A stretch of DNA of 64,000 bases from Nostocoides sp. F2B08 (lineage in GTDB: Bacteria; Actinomycetota; Actinomycetes; Actinomycetales; Dermatophilaceae), in assembly GCF_009184895.1 (NCBI RefSeq), contig NZ_WESE01000002.1:186001-250000 (forward strand). Reading direction: 5' to 3'. The number at the start of each line of letters is the position of its first letter. Positions within the stretch are counted from its first letter, which is position 1. Positions 53,184 to 61,994 of the stretch are shown here, piece after piece. Under the pieces are notes generated by a model. It made no database searches. It had not been told where the DNA came from and worked only from the letters and a program-made list of their open reading frames with translations. The translations under genes and the position numbers were made by a program.

Positions 53184-54413
53184 TCAGGCGCTCGAGCCCG
53201 GCTCCAGGCGTGCACCCGCCGGGACCTCCGCCGACGCGGCGACCGTCGTGTCCCGACCGAGGATCGCGATGTCACGCTCGTGCAGCCGGGTCGACGCCGG
53301 GGTCCCGCCGACCCGTGCGCCGCGACCGACCCGGCAACCGTCGTCGATGATGCTCGTGCGCACCGCCGCCCCGGCGGCGATGACGACGTCCGCGCCGATC
53401 ACAGCGTCCTCGACGACCGCACCCCTCTCCACGACGACCCCCGGACCGAGCACTGAACGACGCACCGTGCCGTGGACGACCACCCCGGCCCCGAGCAGGG
53501 CGTCGTCGACCTCACCGCTCGGACGCACCCGCGCCGGCGGCTTCTCCGGCCACCGGGTCAGGACCGGGATCCCCGGCCGGTCGAAGACGTCGACCTTGCC
53601 TCGGAGCAGGTCGCGGTGGGCCTGGAGATACACCTCGGGGCGGCCGACGTCGCGCCAGTACCCGGTCATGGGAGTGGCAAAGGTCCGCCCCCGGTCGACG
53701 AGCGCCGGCAGCAGATGCTCTCCGAAGTCACCGAGTCCGCTGCTGCCCTCGTCGTCAGCGTGGGACAGCTCGGCACGCAGGCGCGCGAGCAGGCCGAGGA
53801 GCACACCCGGGTCGTACAGGAAGATCTCGGTCGCGACGGTGGTGCCCGCCGGGCGGTCGGGCTTGTAGGCGAAGCCACTCACGCGGCCGTCGTCGCTCAC
53901 CTCGACGACGGCGTTGTGCCGCGCCTCGGACCGGCCGACCTGCGCCGTGACGATGGTGCACTCCGCACCGCGCTCGACGTGGTCTCGGATCACCGGGCGC
54001 AGGTCGAGGGTGAAGACGTGGTCCGCGCTCATGACGACGAGGACGTCGGCAGCGAAGTCCGCGATGGCGTCGGCGAGCTGGACGAGGTTGTCCGCGTTGC
54101 CGGCGGCGAAGCCGCTCTCGGCCGAGGTCCATCCCTCCTCCGGCACGACGCGACGGTAGCCGCCTCTGGTCCGATCCAGATCCCACGGTCTGCCCTGGGC
54201 GATGTAGGGGTCCAGCGTCGAGGCGAGGTAGCTGACGCTGACCCACACGTCGGGGATCCCGCTCCCGGCGAAGCTCGAGAGCGGGAAGTCGATGAGCTTG
54301 TACGACCCCGCGAACGACAGAGCGGGTTTGGCCCGCTCCCGGGTGAGGACGTCCATTCGGGACCCCTCGCCACCTGCCTGGATGATGCCGAGCACCCTCG
54401 GGAAGCCCTCCAT
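53184..54413 (-). CDS. GlgC-like sugar-phosphate nucleotidyltransferase
   Basis: This 409-residue protein resembles ADP-glucose pyrophosphorylase, with the nucleotide-binding GGEGSRMDVLTRERAKPALSF, the sugar-phosphate site around YKLIDFPLSSFAGSG, VVMSADHVF, and a C-terminal left-handed beta-helix (VVVHGTVRRSVLGPGVVVE). The usual allosteric Arg residues of true GlgC are not evident from this reading, so assignment as GlgC is tentative; it may belong to another NDP-sugar synthase group. Start ATG at 54413. It is divergent from the saccharopine-dehydrogenase-like gene with 66 nt between. Confidence 0.83.
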   Translation of the reverse strand: MEGFPRVLGIIQAGGEGSRMDVLTRERAKPALSFAGSYKLIDFPLSSFAGSGIPDVWVSVSYLASTLDPYIAQGRPWDLDRTRGGYRRVVPEEGWTSAESGFAAGNADNLVQLADAIADFAADVLVVMSADHVFTLDLRPVIRDHVERGAECTIVTAQVGRSEARHNAVVEVSDDGRVSGFAYKPDRPAGTTVATEIFLYDPGVLLGLLARLRAELSHADDEGSSGLGDFGEHLLPALVDRGRTFATPMTGYWRDVGRPEVYLQAHRDLLRGKVDVFDRPGIPVLTRWPEKPPARVRPSGEVDDALLGAGVVVHGTVRRSVLGPGVVVERGAVVEDAVIGADVVIAAGAAVRTSIIDDGCRVGRGARVGGTPASTRLHERDIAILGRDTTVAASAEVPAGARLEPGSSA

Positions 54414-54479
54414 GTCGCAACCGTATCCCCGGCACGTCCGCGGTGTAAGCCCGTCGGCGCAGCGCGATAGGTTGCCGGT

Positions 54480-55829
54480 ATGACCGATCGCGATCTCGAC
54501 GTCGTCCTGCTCGGCGCTACCGGCTTCACCGGGCGGCTCATCGCCGCCCACCTCATCGAGACGGCCCCCGAGCAGGTGCGCCTCGGGTTCGCCGGACGGA
54601 GCCGGGCCAAGCTGGACGCCCTCGTCGCGGACCTGGGCCCGGCGGCAGGGCGTGCCGAGCTCATCGAGATCGACGTCCGCGACTGGGCGGACCTGCAGGC
54701 CCTCGTGGCCCGGACGAAGGTCATCGCCTCGACGGTGGGCCCGTACCTCCGCGACGGAATGCCGCTCGTGCGGGCCTGTGCCGCGGCGGGAACCCACTAC
54801 TGCGACCTGACCGGCGAGGTCCTCTTCGTGCGGCAGTCGGCCGACGAGTGCCACGCAAGCGCCCAGGCGAGCGGAGCCCGGATCGTGCACGCGTGCGGCT
54901 TCGACTCCGTTCCCTCCGACCTCGGCGTCTGGCAGACCGCGCAACGGGCCGCCGAGGCCGGTGAAGGCACCCTCGAGGACACGGTTCTCCTCGTGCGGTC
55001 GATGAAGGGCGGCGTCTCCGGCGGCACGCTCGCCACCGGCCGCCAGCAGGCCATCATCGCCCGTGAGGACCCGGCAGCGCGCACCATCCTGGCCGACCGC
55101 TACTCGCTCTCACCCGACCGCGTCAACGAACCCACGGGAGAGGAGGGCCGAACGCAGGGCTCGCCCACGCATACCGGCACTCGGCGGGGCGCACCCGCCA
55201 TCGGCCCGCTGGCGAAGGTGACCCCCCTCGGACCCGCCGTCGAGTCGTTCGTGCGGTCCGGGCTGGAGAAGGTCTCGGTCCGTCAGGACGAGGAGGGACG
55301 CTGGACGGCACCGTTCGTCATGGCCGAGTTCAACACCCGCATCGTGCGCCGCTCGAACGCCCTCCTCGGCTGGGCCTACGGGCGCGGCTTCCGCTACCAC
55401 GAGGTCACCGACCTCGGACGCTCGGCCCAGGCGCCGTTCCTCGGAGTGGGCCTCTCGGCCGGCCTGATGGCCGGGCTGCTCGGACTGTCCTTCGCCCCGA
55501 CCCGGGCGGTGCTCGACCGCGTCCTGCCGAAGCCTGGGGAGGGTCCGTCCGCCGAGACGATGGCCAAGGGCCGCTTCGTCATGGACGTCGTCGCGCGCAC
55601 GTCGACCGGAGCGGTGTTCCGCACCAGGGTCGCCGCCGAGAAGGACCCCGGCTACACCGGGACGGCCGTGATGATCGGGCAGGCCGCCCTCGCCCTCGCC
55701 CTCGACGGCGACCGACTGCCGGACCGCGCGGGCGTGCTCACCCCGGCGACGGGCATCGGCGGCGTGCTCGTCGAGCGCCTCGTCGAGCAGGGTTTCACCG
55801 TCGACACCCAGCGTGTCGAAGCCCACTGA
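54480..55829 (+). CDS. Saccharopine dehydrogenase-like NADP-binding reductase
   Basis: This 449-residue protein has an N-terminal Rossmann fold (DVVLLGATGFTGRLIAAHL) and a C-terminal segment with a membrane-like stretch (LGVGLSAGLMAGLLGLSF). It resembles the trans-acting enoyl reductase/saccharopine dehydrogenase NADP-binding family found in mycobacteria (Rv2449c-type), some of which reduce polyketide-derived lipids. Signatures are AGTHYCDLTGEVLFVRQS and HACGFDSVPSDLGVW. No polyketide genes lie near, so its substrate is open. Confidence 0.85.
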   Translation: MTDRDLDVVLLGATGFTGRLIAAHLIETAPEQVRLGFAGRSRAKLDALVADLGPAAGRAELIEIDVRDWADLQALVARTKVIASTVGPYLRDGMPLVRACAAAGTHYCDLTGEVLFVRQSADECHASAQASGARIVHACGFDSVPSDLGVWQTAQRAAEAGEGTLEDTVLLVRSMKGGVSGGTLATGRQQAIIAREDPAARTILADRYSLSPDRVNEPTGEEGRTQGSPTHTGTRRGAPAIGPLAKVTPLGPAVESFVRSGLEKVSVRQDEEGRWTAPFVMAEFNTRIVRRSNALLGWAYGRGFRYHEVTDLGRSAQAPFLGVGLSAGLMAGLLGLSFAPTRAVLDRVLPKPGEGPSAETMAKGRFVMDVVARTSTGAVFRTRVAAEKDPGYTGTAVMIGQAALALALDGDRLPDRAGVLTPATGIGGVLVERLVEQGFTVDTQRVEAH

Positions 55830-55896
55830 CCCGGCAACGCTCGCACCGCTAGGGTTGGGCCAGGCGGCTGCACCCATCGACGAAGAGGGAGTCGAC

Positions 55897-56358
55897 ATGA
55901 CCGAGTACGACCCGACGTACGAGAACGCCGACGACGTCAACCCGGTGACGACACTCACCGACGAGGAGTGCTGGGACCTTCTGCGCGACACCGAGTTCGG
56001 ACGGATGGCGTACCACCTCGCCGGCGAGGTGCACATCGTTCCGATCAACTACGCGACCGATGGCACCCGGTTGTACTTCAAGACTGCCGAAGGCTCGAAG
56101 CTCCTCGGCATCGTCATGAACGAGGACGTCGCCTTCGAGATCGACCGCGTCACGGAGAACTCCGCCACCTCGGTGTGCATCCGTGGACGCGCGCACCTGC
56201 TCGAGGGCAGCGAGGAACACGTCGTGGAGCAGCTCCCGCTGCGACCCTGGGTGCCGACGCTGAAGTTCAACGTCGTCGCCATCGACCCGGCGGAGATGAC
56301 CGGGCGGTCCTTCAACCTCCGGCGCCCCTGGACCCACCTGAAGGCCGACGCCGACTGA
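55897..56358 (+). CDS. Pyridoxamine 5'-phosphate oxidase-like flavin protein
   Basis: This 153-residue protein has the split-barrel PNPOx-like fold (ECWDLLRDTEFGRMAYHLAG, HIVPINYATDGTRLYFKTAE, SVCIRGRAHLLEG). Small members of this group in actinobacteria bind FMN or F420 and reduce quinones or other small molecules. ATG at 55897 follows GAGGGAG. It is separated by 67 nt from the gene before and converges on the FHA gene with 15 nt between. Confidence 0.83.
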   Translation: MTEYDPTYENADDVNPVTTLTDEECWDLLRDTEFGRMAYHLAGEVHIVPINYATDGTRLYFKTAEGSKLLGIVMNEDVAFEIDRVTENSATSVCIRGRAHLLEGSEEHVVEQLPLRPWVPTLKFNVVAIDPAEMTGRSFNLRRPWTHLKADAD

Positions 56359-56373
56359 CGCAGAGTCCCGCGG

Positions 56374-57177
56374 TCAGGCCTCCCCTTCCGCGGCCTCCCG
56401 TATGACGATGCGGGTCCAGGCCCCGAGGTACACCTGCTCGCCCGCGGCGATCTCGCGCTTCTGCCCGGGAGGGACCGGGTCGTCAGGCAGCCCGGCCGTC
56501 GCCGACCCGATGTAGGTACCGTTCGCCGAGCCGAGGTCCTCGATGAACCAGCGGGTGCCGTCGGTCGTCAGCTGGGCGTGCCGCCTGCTGACGCCGGGGT
56601 CACCGGAGACGTCGACCTCCGGCGAGATGCCCCGGGACCGCGACGCTCGGCCGACGAGGCTCGAGGTCCGATGCAGAATGACGACGGTGGGCATGCCCGG
56701 GGAGGGCATCGGATCGCTCGAGCCCTGGTCGTGGTACCAGTCGGGATCGATCCACACCTCCGCGACCCAGGGCCGCTCGAGCTCCGGCGTCGGGCTGACG
56801 AACGGTGCGGGGGTCACCTCTGCGTCGGGATCGGCCTCGGGCTCGGCGACCGGTGCTGGTGCTGGCGCTGGCGCTGGCGCTGGCGCTGGCGGCGGATCCG
56901 ACGGCGGCGGCGGCAGGGTGAAGATGGAGGACTCCACCGCCCGCGGCATCGTGCCGGTGGTGTAGTCGTAGCCGCAGGCCTCGCAGAACAGGGCGTCGTC
57001 GGGGTTGGCGGCCGAGCAGTTCGGGCACTGCTGGGTGTCGGGGCGCACCGGGGTCAGATCGGGCGCGGTGGCGTCGGCCTCCGCGGACGCCTCGCTCCCG
57101 GCCTCGATCGCCAACCCGCAGACGTCGCAGTAGTCCTCGCTCTGGCTGGTGTGCCCGTCCGGACAGGTGCGGGCCAT
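56374..57177 (-). CDS. FHA-domain protein with two zinc ribbons
   Basis: This 267-residue protein has two N-terminal zinc ribbons (CPDGHTSQSEDYCDVCG, CPNCSAANPDDALFCEACG), a Pro/Ala-rich linker and a C-terminal FHA domain (SLVGRASRSRG, GVSRRHAQLTTDGTRWFIED, GSANGTYIG), which binds phosphothreonine. It is the last gene of the PknG operon and may serve as its phospho-dependent partner, in the way GarA/OdhI serves PknG in mycobacteria and corynebacteria. No GarA-type phosphorylation ETTS motif is seen. Confidence 0.9.
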   Translation of the reverse strand: MARTCPDGHTSQSEDYCDVCGLAIEAGSEASAEADATAPDLTPVRPDTQQCPNCSAANPDDALFCEACGYDYTTGTMPRAVESSIFTLPPPPSDPPPAPAPAPAPAPAPVAEPEADPDAEVTPAPFVSPTPELERPWVAEVWIDPDWYHDQGSSDPMPSPGMPTVVILHRTSSLVGRASRSRGISPEVDVSGDPGVSRRHAQLTTDGTRWFIEDLGSANGTYIGSATAGLPDDPVPPGQKREIAAGEQVYLGAWTRIVIREAAEGEA

Positions 57178-57179
57178 GA

Positions 57180-58457
57180 CTACCTCCGGATCCGGGTGGT
57201 CTTGGTCGACGCCGTGTCGAGCGCCATCTCGTCGGCGCGCTCGACGGACCGCTTCAGCCGCACCGTGCCGGTCTCGGCGTCCTCGACGTCGACGACCTTG
57301 CGGAGCTTGGCGGTGGCTTCGTCGTTGCCGGTCTGCTCGGCCAGCTGGACCGCGCGCCCGAGCTTCTGGGTCGCGGTGGCGTCATCGCCCGCCGACTTCG
57401 CGGCCAGCCCCTCCTGGATCATCGCGGCCAGCTCGGTCTGACCGGTGTAGTGCGCCACCTGCTCGTCGATCGGCGCGGTGAGCGAGTGGTCGGCGGACCA
57501 CTTGGCCTTGACCAGGCCCTGGGCGTGGACCTGCTCGTGGATGACGAGCTGGACGCGAGCGGCCAGCTGCTCCTGTCCGAGGGCCTTGGCCGCGAGCCGG
57601 ACCGAGACGTGGTAGTCGCGGGACTCGTCCGCCCACGCGCCGGTGGGATACCCACCGGTCAGGTCGTTGATCGGTCGGCGCCTCGAGGTCAGCTCCTCGA
57701 CCGTCGGCGAGACCTGGCGCACGAAGAGGATGTGGGCCCCTTGCGGCGTCCACACCCGCAGCTCGGCCTCGGCGACCCCGCGGGCCATCGAGGTGCGCAT
57801 GATGTCGCGGAACTGATCACTCATCTGGTGCGGCTGCGGGATGATGTCGACGGTCCCGAGCAGGTTGGTCGCGATGCGGCGGATCTCCTCGACCTTCCAG
57901 CTCGTGCCCACCCCTCGGCAGTCGACCTGGTAGACGCCCATGGCACGGCCGATCGCCGCGTCGAGCACCTCCGGGGCCTCGTTGTTCTCCCCGTCGGTCA
58001 GGAGGATGGCGTGCCGCTGGATGACCTGCGGCACCGAGTAGAAGAGCTGCCCGGTCAGGTCCAGCCAGGTGCCGATCGCGGTGCCCCCGCCGCTGGTCAG
58101 CTGGGCGATCGCCCGCGACGCCTCGGCCCGCGTCTGCGGCGACATCCGGACCATGCCAGGGCCGGTCCGCACGTGCGGGTACGCGAGGAACGCCGCGCCG
58201 TTGCCGGACACCACCGCGAAGTACGTCCCGTCGACGATCTCGGCGAGGGCGGCCTGAGCCGCCTGCTTCGCCTGCTCCATCTCGAGGTCGCCCATGGATC
58301 CGGAGGTGTCGATGATGATGATCTCGCCGGCGTCCCCGGCGCCGGTCTGTCCCGCGACGCCGGCGCCCACACACGTGATCGTCACGATGGCGTTGACGTC
58401 GGTGCCCCCGTCGGGGAGGTACTCGTTCTGGTAGACGGTCGCGCTGAACTCGGCCAT
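57180..58457 (-). CDS. vWA-domain protein
   Basis: This 425-residue protein has a von Willebrand factor A domain with the metal-ion site (MIDAS) DTSGSMG (near residue 50) and LLTDGENNEAPE, then a C-terminal part with helical repeats (AAMIQEGLAAKSAGDDATAT and TGTVRLKRSVE). vWA proteins bind partner proteins through a metal bridge. It is placed between the FHA and PP2C genes with gaps of 2 and 1 nt, so it is part of the same signalling unit. Start ATG at 58457. Confidence 0.88.
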   Translation of the reverse strand: MAEFSATVYQNEYLPDGGTDVNAIVTITCVGAGVAGQTGAGDAGEIIIIDTSGSMGDLEMEQAKQAAQAALAEIVDGTYFAVVSGNGAAFLAYPHVRTGPGMVRMSPQTRAEASRAIAQLTSGGGTAIGTWLDLTGQLFYSVPQVIQRHAILLTDGENNEAPEVLDAAIGRAMGVYQVDCRGVGTSWKVEEIRRIATNLLGTVDIIPQPHQMSDQFRDIMRTSMARGVAEAELRVWTPQGAHILFVRQVSPTVEELTSRRRPINDLTGGYPTGAWADESRDYHVSVRLAAKALGQEQLAARVQLVIHEQVHAQGLVKAKWSADHSLTAPIDEQVAHYTGQTELAAMIQEGLAAKSAGDDATATQKLGRAVQLAEQTGNDEATAKLRKVVDVEDAETGTVRLKRSVERADEMALDTASTKTTRIRR

Positions 58458-58458
58458 G

Positions 58459-59619
58459 TCACTCCTCGGGGTCGGCGGGGTCGGCGGTCTGCGATCCAGT
58501 CTCGCCCACCGGGCGGGCACCCATCCGCGCGATCGCGACGCTGATGTTGTCGTGGCCGCCGGCCTGCACCGCCCACTGGACGAGCGCGAGAGCGACCTGC
58601 TCGACGTCGTCGGGGTGGGCCCGACCGGCCGCGTGCACCTGATCGGCCATCTCGGCGGGCGTGGGGGCGTAGTTCCACAACCCGTCGGAGCACACCAGCG
58701 CCCAGCCGTCCTCGATGAGCGGCAGCCGCCCGATCGTCGGGACGACGTCCTCGGTGTCGCGACCCAGCCAGCGCGTGATGGCGTGCGCCTGGCTCGAGCG
58801 GTGCGCCTCCTCGGCGTCCATGCCGGCGGCGATGAGGGCCTCGGCCGCGGAGTCGTCCCGGGTGAGCTGGACCGCCGGACCCGTGTCGGGCACCCAGTAC
58901 GCGCGGGAGTCGCCGATGTTGGCGTGCCAGAGGACCGGACCCTCCGGCTCGGCCTCCACGAGGACGCACGTGAACGTCGCCGACGCGGGGCTCTCGGTGT
59001 CGGATGCGGTATGCGCGACGATCGCCCCCTGCGCAGCGGCGGCCGCGTCCGTGAGGGCTTTGCGGACGGCGGCCTCGCGGGACTCCGGGGTGCCGAGGCC
59101 GTGGCCGGTCGGAACCCGCAGGACGTCGCGCGCCGCTCGTGCCCCGGCGAGTGAGGCGACGTCGGAGTCGACCGAGCTCGACACCCCGTCGAGGACGACG
59201 AGCACGCACCGTTCCCCGGGTGCCTCGCTCGCGACCGTGGCGATGGCGTCCTCGTTGCGGGTGCGCTTGGCCCCGCGGTCGCACACGCCGGCCACCCAGG
59301 ACGCCGGGGTCTCGCGGAAGTGCTCTCGTTCGCTCGGCGCCTTGGTGCCGCACTGCTCGCAGTACAGGTCCTCGCCGACGGTTCCGCCACACTCGGCGCA
59401 GGGTCGGCGGGTGGCCGGCTCACCGGTGTCCGTGAGCAGATGTGTCGGTCGGCTGATCGGCGACGACTCGGACCCCTCGACCTTCAGTCCGGTCTGCGCC
59501 TGCTGCTCGGTGACCTCGCCGAGCTGGGTGCCGCAGGCCTCGCAGAAGTTCGCCCCGTCGGGCACCTCCTCCCCGCACCGCGGACAGGTCTGCAGGCTCG
59601 TTGCCATGGCGTCGCTCAT
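58459..59619 (-). CDS. PP2C-family Ser/Thr phosphatase with two zinc ribbons
   Basis: This 386-residue protein has two N-terminal zinc ribbons (CPRCGEEVPDGANFCEACG, CAECGGTVGEDLYCEQCG) and a PP2C domain: GVCDRGAKRTRNEDAIAT, LVVLDGVSSSVDS, HANIGDSRAYWV, LVCSDGLWNY and AGGHDNISVA. It removes phosphate from Ser/Thr residues, probably those added by the PknG-like kinase. The start overlaps the stop of the kinase gene by 4 nt (59616-59619). Start ATG at 59619. Confidence 0.92.
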   Translation of the reverse strand: MSDAMATSLQTCPRCGEEVPDGANFCEACGTQLGEVTEQQAQTGLKVEGSESSPISRPTHLLTDTGEPATRRPCAECGGTVGEDLYCEQCGTKAPSEREHFRETPASWVAGVCDRGAKRTRNEDAIATVASEAPGERCVLVVLDGVSSSVDSDVASLAGARAARDVLRVPTGHGLGTPESREAAVRKALTDAAAAAQGAIVAHTASDTESPASATFTCVLVEAEPEGPVLWHANIGDSRAYWVPDTGPAVQLTRDDSAAEALIAAGMDAEEAHRSSQAHAITRWLGRDTEDVVPTIGRLPLIEDGWALVCSDGLWNYAPTPAEMADQVHAAGRAHPDDVEQVALALVQWAVQAGGHDNISVAIARMGARPVGETGSQTADPADPEE

Positions 59620-61994
59620 GTCATGCTCCAGTTCCGCACCTGGTTGGCCCGCAGCACCCATTCGACCCGCTCCTCGCGGGTGGCGGCATCCCGGCCGAGA
59701 GCGCGGTAGGTGTCCTCGAGTCCGCTGCGCAGCGCACGCTCGTCGGCCGTCCAGGACCCGATCCGGACCGAGGGCTGCGGCCCCCTGGTCTCGACGATGG
59801 ACAGGGCCCGCTCGAGGATGCGCGTGGTGAACAGTCCGCGCTCGGTCGTGTCCATCCGGGTCGAGGCGATGCTGTCGATCGACTGCGCGAGGACCGTCAG
59901 GTCCTCGCCCGAGCCGTCGAGGAGGATGGCCGCCCGCATCCGGCGGCTCTCGGGGTACCCGCGGGAGGTCGTCGGCACCTGGTCCAGGGCCTCCACAGCC
60001 CCGGTGGTGTCGCGCTTGGCTGCCCGCACGCGGGCCTTGCCGAAGGCGGCCACCGCGACATAGCTGGCGTCGGTCGAGGCGCACGTCGAGTACAGACCCT
60101 CGGCGACGTCCTGCAGTCCGCCACGCTCGCACGCGAGGGCGAGCGCGAGCTTGGGGGCCAGCTCTCCGGGGACCTGGCGGTACACCGCGTTGAAGGCCCG
60201 CTGCGCCGCGGGCCAGTCGCCGCGGACCAGTGCCGAGAGCCCTTGGACCCACAGCGCCCGCCACTCCCAGGGGTCCTCGCGAAGCATCTCGATCGCGATC
60301 GCGTCCGCCTGGTCGGGTGCACCGAGGCGCAGCTGAGCGTCGGCGCGGGCGAGGTGGATCTCCGGCGTGACCGAGGTCGCGTGCCGCAGCGCGAGCAGGC
60401 GCGAGGTCGGGTCCGGGTCGGTGATCGAGGTGACGAAACCGTACTGGGCGTCCGAGGTGTCCGGACGCAGCGTCGGCAGCGTCGACCACTCCAGCGCCCC
60501 GCCGGCATAGGCGGGAGAGGTGAACAGCACCGATGCGGCAGAGGTCAGCGCCGTGCCGGGCGTGCGCCGGGCGACGACCTCGCGCAGCACCCCGAGCAGC
60601 TGAACCCGCAGCTCGTCGGTCGAGGCGAACCGGTCGGCGGGGTCGGGTGCGCAGCACTTGGCGATGAGCCAGTACAGGCTGTCGTACTCCTGGAACAGCG
60701 GCGTCGTCGCGACGGGCGGGAGGCTGTGCACGTAGGTGCCCTGGTACCCGCGGAACTCCATGCACAGCACGAGCAGGGTCCGCCCGATGGTGTAGATGTC
60801 CGACGCGACGGACGGCCCGACCTCGCCGACCTCGGGGGCCTGGTAGCCGACCGTCCCGTAGATCGCCGAGTGCTCGTCGTCGATCCGGCGCACCCCGCCG
60901 AGGTCGATGAGCTTGACGGCGTCACCGACCTGGATGAGGTTGTCCGGCTTGAAGTCGCAGTACACGAGGCCGAGGTCGTGGAGGTACTGGAACGCCGGAA
61001 GCACCTCGTAGACGTAGGCGAGTGCCTGGTCCACCGGCAGCGGGTCGTACTCGCCGCGGTTGGCGGCCATCCGCTCCTTGAGGATCTCCTTGAGCGACTT
61101 GCCGCCGACGTACTCCATGACGATGTACCCCGCGCCGTCATGGGTCACGAAGTTGTAGATCTCGACGATCAGCGGGTGCTCGACCTGCGCGAGGAACTGC
61201 TGCTCGGCGATCGCGGCCGCGAGCGCGTCCGCGTCACCCGCGTTGAGCAGACCCTTGAGGACGACCCAGCGGTCGGAGACGTTGCGGTCGCGCGCGAGGT
61301 AGATCCACCCGAGTCCGCCGTGCGCGAGCGGGCCGGCCACCGCATACTGACCGGCGACGAGGTCGCCCGCCTTGAGCTTGGGGGTGAAGGAGTAGGGCGC
61401 GCGGCACTTCGGGCAGAAGCCCTCGGTGCGGCCGGGGCGGTCGCCCACCGCCCGGCCGACCTCGGCGCCGCAGTTGCTGCAGACACGGCGGTGCTCGGGG
61501 ACGGCGGCATCGGCCCGCACGGCGGAGGCGGCGTCGACCGGCGGGGCGGCCGGGACGTTCGTCAGGCCGGCTCCGAGACGGGCGGCCCGCATCCGCTCGC
61601 TGCCGCTGCGGACCCGCTTGGTGACGCCGGAGTCCTTCGCGCGCGCCGAGCCGATCGCGGCGGACCCGATGCCCGCCGCCGTCGCGACCGAGACCTCGCC
61701 GGACATCGGGCTGGGCTCGTGCGGCGTGGCCGCCGAGGTCTCGAGCGGCTCGGACCCGGCCGGCGCACCGCAGACGGTGCAGTAGCCGTCGGCGATGCGT
61801 CCGGTGCACCCGGGCTGCGTGCACGCGGCACCGGCCACCGCCATGGCGGTCTGGACCTCGGCGGGCGCCTCGGTGGCGACCGTCCCCTGCTCGGCTGCCG
61901 GCTCGGGCTCGGCGGCCTCGCCCGGCATGCCGCAGACCATGCAGTAGCCGTCGACGATCTCCCCGGAGCAGCCGGGCTGCCGGCACTGTGTCAT
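59616..61994 (-). CDS. pknG: PknG-like Ser/Thr protein kinase
   Basis: This 792-residue kinase has two N-terminal zinc ribbons (CRQPGCSGEIVDGYCMVCG, CTQPGCTGRIADGYCTVCG), a rubredoxin-like segment (CSNCGAEVGRAVG ... FCPKCRAPYSF), a kinase domain (about residues 205-470) and C-terminal TPR-like helices. Kinase residues are Lys in VVLKGLLNAG, catalytic YCDFKPDN and IDLGGVRRI. Mycobacterial PknG has the rubredoxin, kinase and TPR domains but no paired zinc ribbons. It phosphorylates GarA to control 2-oxoglutarate use. The start overlaps the stop of the coiled-coil gene by ATGA (61991-61994). Confidence 0.9.
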   Translation of the reverse strand: MTQCRQPGCSGEIVDGYCMVCGMPGEAAEPEPAAEQGTVATEAPAEVQTAMAVAGAACTQPGCTGRIADGYCTVCGAPAGSEPLETSAATPHEPSPMSGEVSVATAAGIGSAAIGSARAKDSGVTKRVRSGSERMRAARLGAGLTNVPAAPPVDAASAVRADAAVPEHRRVCSNCGAEVGRAVGDRPGRTEGFCPKCRAPYSFTPKLKAGDLVAGQYAVAGPLAHGGLGWIYLARDRNVSDRWVVLKGLLNAGDADALAAAIAEQQFLAQVEHPLIVEIYNFVTHDGAGYIVMEYVGGKSLKEILKERMAANRGEYDPLPVDQALAYVYEVLPAFQYLHDLGLVYCDFKPDNLIQVGDAVKLIDLGGVRRIDDEHSAIYGTVGYQAPEVGEVGPSVASDIYTIGRTLLVLCMEFRGYQGTYVHSLPPVATTPLFQEYDSLYWLIAKCCAPDPADRFASTDELRVQLLGVLREVVARRTPGTALTSAASVLFTSPAYAGGALEWSTLPTLRPDTSDAQYGFVTSITDPDPTSRLLALRHATSVTPEIHLARADAQLRLGAPDQADAIAIEMLREDPWEWRALWVQGLSALVRGDWPAAQRAFNAVYRQVPGELAPKLALALACERGGLQDVAEGLYSTCASTDASYVAVAAFGKARVRAAKRDTTGAVEALDQVPTTSRGYPESRRMRAAILLDGSGEDLTVLAQSIDSIASTRMDTTERGLFTTRILERALSIVETRGPQPSVRIGSWTADERALRSGLEDTYRALGRDAATREERVEWVLRANQVRNWSMT